Below are positions 12,501 through 24,500 of a stretch of 64,000 nt of DNA, piece by piece; the stretch's first letter is position 1, and each line of letters begins with the position of its first letter. Where the stretch lies: the NCBI GenBank assembly GCA_009746045.1, contig RPFO01001048.1:92001-156000 (forward strand), read 5' to 3'. Position numbers and translations under genes: made by a program. The notes beneath the pieces are model-generated. The model was given only the letters and a program-made list of their open reading frames with translations, was not told the origin of the DNA and did not search any database. The DNA comes from Mesostigma viride (Eukaryota; Streptophyta; Mesostigmatophyceae; Mesostigmatales; Mesostigmataceae).

Positions 12501-15500
12501 CCAAAGTCGGTCTCCGACGTGACTTTGTCAGAAATCAGCTTCCGGCCCACGTCACGCTGGTGCACCAGCTCCGTAATCAGCGCCTCCAGCTTCTTGCGGT
12601 GCAGCACCGCCAGGTCATGAAGGATATGTCGCGCCAGCAGGCCCAGCGACGCCTCGGTGCCTTGTACCAGCCGCGGGAGGTCCTCCGCGGCGCCCCCCTG
12701 CTCGGCGGTAATGGCGCGCTCTGTGGCCTCGGTCCACAGGGCCTGGGATGCCAGCAGCATGACCTGCACTTGCCAGGGCATGGGGGGGTATTAGCGGTCA
12801 GGGGTTTGGAGGGGGTATATGAGCGATGCGAAGAATGTATGAATGCTGGGCCGTAATTTAATGTGTACTGAATAGCATGGCAACAAAAGATAAAAGGTTT
12901 CTTTTTTATAATGCCCCACGAACCAGAACGGAGGACACGTTAGAGTAAGCTTGCACGTTTATGTTATTATTTGGGTTGGATGAATACAAGCGGTTTGACG
13001 TCCGCGCAAACCATCCACATTCCTCCACAGCCTATCCTCCACATTCAAGCCATCCACATTCCTCCACAGCATATCATCCACATTCAAGCCATCCACGAGC
13101 CAACCCCGTTCCTCCATAGCAGCACAGTTTTCCGTAGCTCTTGCAACTAAATGCTGGCTCATTACAAAGGCTGAGCTCTCTTTGTCATGAGCAACACGAA
13201 AAAGGGCTGTAACAAGCACCATTGGCGCGAATGAACGGCTTCTCTCCAGATATTAATTGCACACAGCCAGCAAAAGCATGTACCTGCGCCGCCCAGGTGT
13301 CCATCCAGGTGGACAGGTCATCCCCATGAAACGCCCAGGGGCTATCTGCATGGTTGGCCCCTGTGCCAGCGGCCACAGCTGCCTTGCTGGCTTTTGCCGA
13401 CAACCGTAGCTGTTCCGCCGCCGACACGACCTGCTTGGCGAGGGTTGCTTGGACCGAGCTCTCCAGATCCTGTCGGTGTGAACGAAATGAATCCAAGGAG
13501 GCATGTAAATAAGCAGCAGCAGAGCCATGCTTTCGAAAGGCAAGCTATTCAACGATCAGAACATGGTAGGCAGGGCTGACCTGTGTACATATGGAGGGAT
13601 CGGTCAAAGGGTCTGATAGGGAAAGGACAAGACCAAAAACATTTCAATCAACCGTCTCCAAATACAGGAACCCACCACCTCCCTACCACCCTGGCAAGGA
13701 AAGTCCGAAGTACTTGCTATGTCAAAGTAAAGCAGCCCTGCCAGCATCACAGACCAGCAGCATCATAAGCCACCAGCATGACAGGATGCTGGGCATGGCT
13801 GTCGTATTATCATCTTCTCACAATCCATGGAATGCCACCCACCTGCAGCCATGAGTACACTTGCGAGCTGGCGCGCAAAATGACGGGGTTGGCCAGGGCA
13901 ACCTCCTCTCCCTCGGGCGAGATGACGCGCTCAAACAGGCCCACCACGCTGCTGTCCGCCGTCACCGCCTTCTGCAGCAGCTGTGCGATCGCCTCACTTG
14001 GGGCCGTTGCCGCTGCCGCTGCCGCCTCGGGGGTCCCCACCGCCTGCTGTTGTTCCTCCGCCGGTGCTGGCGCTGCCCCCTCAGTGGCGCCACCCCCGGG
14101 AGCATCCGTCCGCCCAGTTGGCGTGGCGGCGACCCCCGTGGTGATGAGTCCAAGCACGGAGATGCCAGCAAACATCTTCTTGACGTGCTTCTGCAGCAGG
14201 ACCGGGTTGCGGGAGGAGCCGAGCATCTCGAGCACGTCCTCGTCGCCCACGAAGTAGAAGCGGGGGAACTGCCCGCGCTGGCGCTCCAGGTACTCGCTCA
14301 GGGACTTTTGGATGCGCTCCAGGGATGCGGCCAGGCGCTCCATGGTTGCGTGAACGTCAGGGATGGCCGCCACCTCGCTCACCAGGGGGCTGCGGTAGAC
14401 CACCTGGGCGGTGTGTGGGCGGGTGGGTGGGGAAGGTGGGGTAGACACAGGGGAAAGAAAGGCAGTCAGAATGAGGTTGATGACAAGTAAAGGCATGTGC
14501 CTCACACTGCTAAATGTGATAGACCTACCTAGGGCGCAGTGAACGCGCACCAAACTGCCTGCTACAGAAGAAAGAAACACAGTGAGATCACCACAAGACA
14601 AGCGGCCAGGACTGCGCCGTCGACTCTAAAGAACCCATGAGCAAGCTACCCCCGTGCCTCCCCTGCTGCACCACCCCATTTTCTGTGGCCCAAGTCTCTC
14701 CCACCGCCCGTGTCACCCACACCGTGTCTTGCCTGCCCCTTGTCGTGCCCACCCCCCTTGGTTCCGCACGCCTCGCTTTGCCCACCTTCCCCACGCCTCG
14801 CTTTGCCCACCTTCCCCACGCCTCGCTTTGCCCGCCTTCCCCACGCCTCGCTTTGCCCGCCTTCCCCACGCCTCGCTTTGCCCGCCTTCCCCACGCCTCG
14901 CTTTGCCCGCCTTCCCCACGCCTCGCTTTGCCGACCTTCCTACTGCCTCGCTTTGCCCACCTTGCCCACCCCTTGCTTTGCCCACCTTCATGAGCGACAT
15001 GAGCTCGCTGTTGCCCGCGCGGAAGCGGGAGTACTCGCTCGGCAGCTGGTGCTGAATCTCCGCGCTCCCTGGGTGGGTGGGTGGGTGGGTGGGTGGGTGG
15101 GTGGGTGGGTGGGTGGGTGGGTGGGTGGGTGGGTGGGTGGGTGGGTGGGTGGGTGGGTGGGTGGGTGGGTGGGTGGGTGGGTGGGTGGGTGGGTGGGTGG
15201 GTGGGTGGGTGGGTGGGTGGGTGGGTGGGTGGGTGGGTGGGTGGGTGGGTGGGTGGGTGGGTGGGTGGGTGGGTGGGTGGGTGGGTGGGTGGGTGGGTGG
15301 GTGGGTGGGTGGGTGGGTGGGTGGGTGGGTGGGCGGGCAAGGATGCAACAGAAGGAAATGGGGGCGGACGCGGGGGGGGGGGGGGGGGATTCCAAGGTTA
15401 GATGAATGCGTATAATTGTGACGGCTACTGCAAAGGATAATGATCACCCTGGCAGACCTTCGAGGAATTCCCTAGCATAACGTCCTTTGGAATGCAGACA

Positions 15501-18500
15501 TGATACAAATGCAAAAAGCAGTCCTTCATCAAATTCAACAGGCATACGGCTGGTTTATCTACCACCAAAACCAACGCTGCAGGATTGATTCGTCAGCAGA
15601 AAGATGGGCAGAAACTCTTTCAGCTACGCAATCCTCAAAGCCAACGTCAAAGATTCCGATCCTCTGGCTTTTAGTCTTAAGGGTTCTAGCCTGTGACTTA
15701 CCCGTGAACACCCCCTCCAGGTACACCCATCGGCGCTGCACCTGGATCCACACGTCAAACAGTGCGCTGCCCTTGGTGAGCGCGTCCTCCAGCACGGCCG
15801 CGTCCTCCTCAAACACAGTAAAGTAGGGCGACGCGCGCATGGAGGAGAGCGACTGCGGGACAAGAGGGGAGGAGATGGAAAGGGGGCAGAGAAAAGAGGG
15901 TAAGAGCGAAAAAGAAAAAAAGCAGGAAAATGAAGAGCAGAGAAACAAGGGGCAGAGAAAAGAGGGATATAAGACACACACACATGCACACATGGGTTAT
16001 GGACTACAACTAATATGGGCACATGTGCACTGGTAGATCTTAGCAGCGTTAGCTTCGCAACGCCACCATTACAATATGGATTTCAAGTTATTAAGCAGGT
16101 GACGAACTTCAACAAGGAGAAGCAGTAGAAGCTGGTGGGAAGATGCGGGCCAGCGTCCCATGGGATGCTTATGGGGACCAGCCAACCAGCATACCAGGAG
16201 CCAGTTGGAAAAGTTCATGCCTCTTGTGTTTACAAGGCGAAGCATGGGAAAGCCTGGCGAAGGTGGCAGCCTGTTTTCCTGGCGCACGGGCTCACCTGCA
16301 CGTGCTCCTGTATGACGGCGAACAGCTCGTCCCACCCCTTGATGAGCCAGCACTTGTTCTGGTACTTGACAAGCTCCAGGCGGTAGGCGCCCCACATGTC
16401 ACGCGCCCCTGCCAGGAAGCGCTCGAGTGCCACCTCCCCCTGCGCCTCCACGATCACCTCCTTGAGTGCGTGCTCGTGCGCAACCAGGTCTGCAGGGGGA
16501 GGGGGGGGGGGTGGCGTGCAGAAATAAGCGCATGCGGGGTTATGGAGAGTGAAGGGTCACGGGTTGTCCAAAGGCATGACCAGGTCTCAAGGGGGAAAGC
16601 GAGCAGGAAAGATGGCATTCATACATTTATTCAAGTCCTGAGAAAAAGTGGTGCTGGGTGTGGGGAGCGTGGAGGTTCACCAGTCATCCTAAAATAGGTG
16701 AGTACTTCGTCAGGGAGAAAAGATTAAGGATCAGGCAGCCAATTCGAAGACCGGCCAGAAGAACTGGATGGGGGGAGGGCAGGGGAACCACGATGACGAA
16801 AAGGAAGAGACAGGGACACATATAGGGCAGCATGGAAGATATGAGCTGGTGTTGACATTCACCCTTCTGGCCCAGCTATGGACAGGGTAGCATAAACACC
16901 AGTTTTGGTAACTCCGCACAAGAACGTGGAGCAATGGTAGGCAAAGAAAAGAGCTGGCGTGCTTGTCAATCTGCCCACGACCCGCCCGTGACTGTGCCAT
17001 GTGAGCTGGTGTAACAAGGGCAGCTACATGGACTGTCCGCCCGACTGGTTTGCTATAGCCAAGGAAGGAGTGCACACCCTCCTGCATGTTGTATCCCTAA
17101 TGATCGCCCACCTGCATCCCAGATGTTGCCCAGGGTGAGCGAGGACATGTCGCTGGTGGTGACCCCCCGCTTGACGCCCGCCGGGACCATCGAGGTGGCC
17201 CCCAGCCGCAGCCGCGCGGCCACCTTTCTCCAGTGGCGGTCGCGCATGGCCTCCGACTTGAGCTCAGTCACGATCCAGTGGACGGGGCCCAGCAGGGTGC
17301 TGACCTGCTCGCGCAGCAGAGTGAACGCGGCGTGCTGGCGCACGCGCGAGGGCGCCGCGTCCAGCTGCTTGGCCAGCTCCTCGAGCTTGGTGCGCACCTG
17401 GGTGAGTTGCAAGGCAAGGGGGGACGTGGGTGGGTTGCAAGGCAAGGGGTGGGGTGGGGTGGGGAGGCAAGCGAGGGAAAATGGGTGGGTCGTGAGCGAA
17501 TGTGGGTGGGTGGGTAGGAACGGTGGTCGGGTCCAAAAAATGGGTGTTTAGGAAACGCGAGGGTGCAGGGAAGATGGGTCGGTAGTGAGGAAAGGTGGGT
17601 GGCAAGGAAAGATGGGTGGGTGATGAGGGGAGATAGGGCAACACAAGCCCTATCTTCCCTTATGCACACATCTTCTTGAATTGAATCCAGCATGTAACTC
17701 AGGACAAGCACACGTGCTGGCTAGCTCCATTCCCCTCACCTCCCTTGGCACCACCGCCGGCCACGCGATCGCCCGCAAGCTATCCAGCTTGTCCGATCCG
17801 CGCGCCGCCTCCGCCCACATCTCCTTGAGCAGCGCGATCTCCTGCCCAACGGGCGCAAGCCGCGCCACCGCGTCCCCAAATCCGCTGCCACCTGCCACGC
17901 CCCCGCTGACGTCATCGAGCTCAAGCGCCTCCCTCGCGTTGGACAAGCGGGCCACCTCCTCGGAGAGGCGGGTCACCTGGCCCTCCATGATGGTCAGCTG
18001 GTCGAGCGCGGCGGCCGGGGTCACCTTGTCAGCCTTGTCGGCGTAGCCAAACCCGGTCCCACCACGGATGGGAGTGCACGAGGTCTCCCAGGACTTGAGC
18101 AGCTCACCCGCCTGCAAGCATCATCGTGGCATTAGCATCAGGTATGCAAGTTATATATATAAAGTGTTATATAGTGTTACGATCCTAATATATAGGATCC
18201 AGTATGTGCGAAACTTACCAATAGGGACATCACCACATTTCGTCAGGTATGTGCAACCTGACCAGTGATGCCCGCATCAACACCGCCAACGACTGATTAG
18301 TAGATAGCGGCTACCCAAGTAACACGCAGTTGCCTGCCTCGTACGTCACACAGGTAAACAGGCCAAGCGAAAGCCGGCTTGGCTAAGCAGACTGGACAAC
18401 CAGGGTGCAACTGCAAGGTGGCCATGGGGAATATGGGGCAGGAAAAAAAAAGGTTGGCTATTGACTAAACTAAGAAGATTCTAATCATGCCGTAACAGAA

Positions 18501-21500
18501 AAAGAGCCCTAATGCGTGGCAGCGGCTGCAGCCAAAGAAAAGAAAGTCTCCCAAGTAATCTGGGCCAAAGAAAAGTAATTCTCCCAAGTAAAAGGCAATC
18601 TGGAGAATGCAGGTATCTGGCAATCTGGAGAATGAAGTGGCCATTTGTGCTGTATCACGCATCATGTATGACGCAACAACAGCCAGGAAGTACGATTGCG
18701 CAGTCCATCAGCTACCCGGTGGATGCAAGAATACCAAAGCCTGGTACCGGGTTGCCACCAACTTCCAACCCAGGCCAAGCACCTCAACTTTAAGTATACC
18801 TTGTGGCATGTCTGTCTTAAAAGGCGACATCATCACTCCACCCAACTCCATGGTGCCTTTCACTGCCCCTCGCTGCCCCCACCTGTGTGGCCAGCGAGCG
18901 CCCCTCATCCTGCACGCGGCGCTGCAGCTGCGGCATCTGTGTGGTGAGCTCCCTCTCGCGCCGCTTGGTCAGCTGGACCAGTGCATCCCACTCGCCCGCA
19001 CACATCTCCACAAAGCGCCAATTGGCAGGCAGCGTGAACCGCTGCTGCTCCAGGATGGCCTGCAGGGTTGCGGGGGGGGACAAGTTGGCGACCGAGCATA
19101 TGCGGCCAAGCATGTAAGCATGTACTTAAGGGGGCAAACGTATTAGGTTATACAATGATAATTATGAATGGGAATGAATTATATAATGATAATCAACTAC
19201 ACCCTGGGGCTACACGCCCTCCAGACCGATGATGACGATAGTATTTCACAGAGGATTGGGATATGGCCTCACCGGCTGTATGTAAAACAAAGGCCACCAA
19301 ACTACCCTACGCTTACCTACATCGTGTCCTGACTTGGGATGCATTATCAGACATGCGCCATGAGAGCAATAACAGGCCTCAAAGGGGGTGCAAACACACC
19401 CCGCCACGCTACCCTCCTGAGGCGCCCACACCAACAAGATTCGCTGAAGTGGCCATTCCAATGCTGCATCGACACAACCACTGAGACTATGAAATTATAA
19501 TCAACCAGTAAAAGTATGGCCGACCCAGCTGGACGATGGTTGCTAGCCACACGAGCACAAAACAAACTTGCAGCAAATACAATGTCCCTGAGACACTGAC
19601 ATGCGTTACATGCCTTATGTGATGCTAAGCCTTAAATGCCTTATGTAATGCCACTAGTGATACTCAGATCGCAGCTCATGAGACAAAGCTATGGGAGGTA
19701 CTAGGAGACAAGATAGTGGGCACGCTCGCACCTGCCCCTGCTGCAGCGTCTCCAGCTCGGTGCCCCACCCCAGCAACCCGCGCCGCAGCCGGTGCAGCAG
19801 TGTGACCGACTCAACCGCGACCGCCGTGCTGGGTGCGGCCAGGTCCACCCCCTCCATCTCACGCTTGGACGTGGATATGGCAGCATAGAAGCGCTCCACG
19901 CGCACGCCCAGCCGCGCCGCAAACTTGCCCAGAACCTCTCGGTGCCAGCCATCATAGCGGTAGCTCAGCTTGGCTTGCGTGCCGCCCACCTGCAGGGAGT
20001 ACGCAAGGGGGGAGCCCATGGTGGACGATGCACAGGTCGTTGGATGAATGGGGCAGGGGCTCCGGTAAAGGTACATCCTTTTGTGTGTCGCAACAAGGGT
20101 TTCTGTGTGTAGCCTATAGGGATTGCCCGGCTGGCTGGGTGTATGGGTGGGAGAAGACATACACCGGGGTGAGTGAGCTGGTGTGTGGTCCTGGCACATT
20201 GCAGTGGCAGCCACTCCTGATGACCTCACACAACCAGAGGATGTGAGGCTTTCCCTTTCATCGACAATGCCATTCGTTAAGGCGGCATTGAGCTTTTAAA
20301 GTGCGGATGCCATGCCGGCAGCAAACAGCGCCCTGTCATCAATTAGAACAAGCGAAACAGCTTGAAGGTTGCTGCTAGGCAGGCACCCGCTGCATCCAAA
20401 TCAGCGCATAGAGCACCCTGGTGCTAGAAAGCATGGCATGACCAGGGTCAGCACACTCAAGGCGGAGCGTAACGGGCCCAGCATTCACACCATCCATCCA
20501 CGCACGATCGCCATGTTGCTCTGAAAGCTACAATCGGCTATTGTTTATACCGGCTGCGCGATAGGTTCTAACACCAAAAGAAAAGAATGCCCACCTCCAC
20601 GACGATGATACCGAACCGAGCGCTTGTCTCTGGGCCATCAAACGCATTCTTGGCCTCTCGTATGGACGCCAGCAGGCGCTTCCAGGCCTCCAGGTCATCG
20701 GCTGACGCCTCATCGATCGGCATGCTGCCCGCACCCTGCATATCCAGGGCGGCCTGGCAGGGGCTCGAAACGAGGCATAGGCAGGGCAAGGGGCAGATGT
20801 CCCGTACACCATGACGCATGAGAATATAAATCAAGAACAAAACAAAGAGCTCGCTTGAGAAAGCAGGTCCATGACGCCGTAAAGCATGATATATAGAGAG
20901 GCAAATCATTAGAAAGCTGGCCTCATGCATGCACCCAGAGATAACACTAATAGTGACCTGCAATCCAACATTGAAGGCAGCGTTGGCAACACCTGCCGAA
21001 CCGTGCGATCAACCATTATTTTTATTGGCTTTCACAACGGAAGCGATGGGAAGAGTCCTGCCACGCATGCCACCACACGGTGCTCCATACCAGACTCGAT
21101 AGTCGCACACAAACCTCTCGAAGCTATTGACAACCAGCATCAAAGTCGCTACATGTGACGGGCATTTATTATAAGAGCCTTGGACAACCAGGTACTCGCC
21201 GTTACAGGAGACGCTTTGCAGATATACAAATAGTAATACTTCCTTGGCCCGAATTCCTAGCAGACAAAGGTGCACGGCCAGTGCCAGCACAGCCCATGTT
21301 TCTCACCCCAAGCTACCGAAATAGACTGATCCCATTCCGAAACACACCTCTGCTGCGAGGAAACTTTCAGAAGGCATGCGAGAAAACTTTCACAAGGCAC
21401 GCACCAATGTCCAGTCATGTGAGTTTCACCTCACTCTCCCCCTTCCCCTACCTGGCATGCCAGCCAGCTGGCGACGTAACCAGCCGCCATTCTCAAGTGG

Positions 21501-24500
21501 GCCTCCATGATCGCGTACGCACGCTGCAGCAGGGACGGCTGCACCATGCCCAGCAGGTCGGCATACGTCCGAGAGCTGCCTGCGCCATCACCGGTGCCAC
21601 CGCCTCCGCCACCGCCGGCCATGTCCATGTCATTCCCTCCATCATCAGGCCCCCCTGCAGGAGAATGAAGAAAGAATAGAGCATTTGCACAAGCATGATT
21701 CAGCGGTGTGAACAGAGAAGCAAAGAGGATGCACTGGGGACCTATGCGGCCCGTCGCCATGTCGCCTACCTGAGGCCATTCAGCCTACCTTTATGGCATC
21801 CCGCTACAGTGTATGTGGTATCCCGCTACAGTGTCTATGGTATCCCGCTACCGTGTCTTTGGTATACCGCTACAGTGTCTATGGTATCGCACTACAGTGT
21901 CTGTGGTATCCCGCTACAGTGTCTGTGGTATCGCGCTACAGTGTCTGTGGTATACCGCTCCAGTGTCTGTGGTATCCCGCTTGTTAAAGCCTGCTGTTGT
22001 ATCCATCTAGGCCATCCTGATATGGCATTACCAGATGGCCATCATTCCATGGCAGACCTTTGGTTATGCCAAATGTATACAAAAGTGTTCACGCCAGCAC
22101 GGCGGTCCCAACCAATCGGCTCCATGACCCGTCATGACGCTGCATGCTCATTTGTTCTCGTAAGAAAAGAGAAAAAGTTTGCATTGACCGGGTGGACCCA
22201 CACAAGACCCGTGCATGGGGCAACGTAGGCAGGCAGGCAGCATGTAGGCAGACAGCAGGGGTGGAGTGGGTGTCAGGCAAAGAACCTATCTAGTTCGAGA
22301 ATCCTTGGCCTATCTATGCTCAGGAAGAGGAAAAGTGGTGGTTGTGAGGTGGTCTTGAGAGGAGGATGATCATGGGGACTTGGGGGTTTAGGAGCTACTC
22401 GGTGTCCTACCGGGGACTTTGGGAGTTGCACTTTTAAGCTACACGGTGCTGTACCTCCTCCCCCTCCCCCCAGCGCGGTGTCATATCGCGAGTGCTTCAC
22501 GCGCTGCACGTCCAGCAGAAAGCCGATGTAGCGGTGCAGCTGCGAGAGCCAGGCAGCACGCGCGACCTCCAGCGGGGGCTCCACGAACAGCTCGTTGTCG
22601 CGCAGGCGGATCTCCAGCACCAGGTCAGTGGGAACCAGGCCCTGCCGGGGTGGAGGTGAGGGCGGCATATGCGGGGAGGGCAGGGGAAACGGTTGGCGGG
22701 AATTTAGCCCAACATGTTACTGCGTACCCCAGCTGTGTACACCACCTGTGCAACCCACCTGTGTGACCTTGGCCAGAAGGGAGGGTAAATGTACATCATG
22801 GCAAAAAGTCAGTGCCAGCTGGCAGCTACCGCAGGCAGCCGGGCACATCAGTAGCGCATGCAAGTAGTGGCACGGTTACCACGGACAGCTTGATGTCCAG
22901 TTCGCAGGTAGGCGTTCCGAATTGCAACATAATGGGATAAAGTCAAAAACGATATCACGAGGAAGTGGAGATTAGGGCAGAATGCAACAAGCTGCCTGGT
23001 GGGGTTCAACGTAGGAAAAATTTTCTCGATGAAAAAAGCTTTACTTCCACAACCCCAACCTTGTTCCGAGAAGAAAGACATGCATGCCGAAAAAATGATG
23101 TCAAGATAGGCTTGCCAAATATACGTCAGGATATTCAGGCAAGATCTACCCCTTGACACCTCTGCCCAGATTACCTTGGGCAGTTTCTGGCGCGGAACGG
23201 GCATGGCACGCGAGCTGGTGCGCATGAGCCGCCCGCGCGCGTCCCCTGCGCCACCGGGGCCATCCGCAGGCTCCCCCTGGGCCGCAAATGCTGCCTCCCG
23301 CTCCGCAATGTCCACCATGAGGTCGGACCAGAGGAACCACTTGGCGAGCTGGGGCGAGATGCCGGGGCAAGGCAGCGTGCGCCAGTCTAACGCGGGGGTG
23401 GAGGCGCGGTCGCCGCCTTTCCAGGAGCCAGCGGGTGCCTTACTGCTGGCAGACCGGGAGTCCAAGTTGGTCCCCTGGGTCCAGCTAGCCAGGGGTGTTG
23501 GCTGCAGGCAACACAGAGGGGAATGCAGGGCACCAGGCATTGCCAAGGATGAGCGTGTAATGGTTATGTTAAGTGGCATAGATTCTGACTATTGCAGGCA
23601 CAAAGTCGGCCCGTAAATACAAATAGCATACTAGCATGAAAGATGATCGCCAGCAGCAAAAATGCCAAGGCTGATGTATCAAGCCGAGGCCAATGTGAGG
23701 CGCCCGATAACTAGTCCAGCTGACAAGCCCATGAAGTTTAGCTTTAAAAGCAATTTTTGCGGCAATATTACCATTAAGCATTATGCTGAGGAACACAGTG
23801 AGACCTACTGCACTGTGGTCAAGGGGCATACACCCTCTTCTCCCCAAGCGAGCAGCATATAAAGTCGAATGTGTATTTACTATGGTATGCCAACTAGCTA
23901 TGGTACAACTACGGCAAACATAACGTGTTGCTGGCAGCCCAGACTCCATCCATGCACCTACCACCTCCAGCTGCGAGCACCGCACAAAAGACATAAGGGC
24001 AAAATATCCCTACCACTACCACTACTGTTGTGCACAGTAGCCCTACCACTTCTTGATGGAAGACCACACCCCAACACCGAGCTTTTATCCACGAAACACG
24101 GGGTGCACACCTGCAGCAACTACAGTGCTCGCCGGTCCATTTCTCAATTGCCAAATCCACCACGGCACGTCAGAGATGAACAGGAGCCATCAACTGCCCA
24201 GTGAGCCCTACCTGGTCATGGCCACCGTCCGCCACCATGGTGCGCAGGCACGACGCCAGCATGTCCTCGAAATAGCCGACCCAGAGGGACAGCGCGGCCT
24301 CCACGCGCGACGCGAGCGCCCGCTCCACGCGCGCGTCCAGCTCGCTGGACCAGACTTTCATGTTGGAGCAGGAGGCAAGCGAGAGCTGGTCCACCAGGCG
24401 CTGGATGTTGGCCACCGCCTCCGTCACCAGCGACACCTGGCGGGGGCAGGGGCGCCGTGGGGATCACAGAGGTTTGAAGCTGTACTCTAGCTACTAGTAC

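Larger units (their letters stand above)
12470..18111 (-). other. Dynein linker exons 22-29 (aa 1438-2146)
   Basis: The linker is the mechanical element that swings across the AAA ring. Exons: 18111-17740, 17397-17112, 16489-16296, 15852-15702, 15068-14986, 14403-13843, 13469-13284, 12763-12470. Landmarks are [12 protein letters not shown] in exon 23, [14 protein letters not shown] in exon 24, [14 protein letters not shown] in exon 25, [17 protein letters not shown] and [11 protein letters not shown] in exon 27, and [14 protein letters not shown] in exon 29. Exon 27 has an Ala/Pro/Gln-rich insertion at about 13965-14130 that most dyneins lack. Exon 26 is only 83 bases. It lies between a (GGGT)n tract touching its acceptor and a 25-base minisatellite starting at its donor, yet its phase is intact. 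Confidence 0.92.

Noticed and set aside
15071-15333. Telomere-like repeat
   Set aside because: The unit GGGT does not match TTAGGG or TTTAGGG types, and it is internal to an intron.
14588-15447. Open frames made of Thr-His-Pro-Pro or Gly-Gly-Trp-Val repeats
   Set aside because: Pure translation of the (GGGT)n tract and its neighbour minisatellite, within dynein introns.
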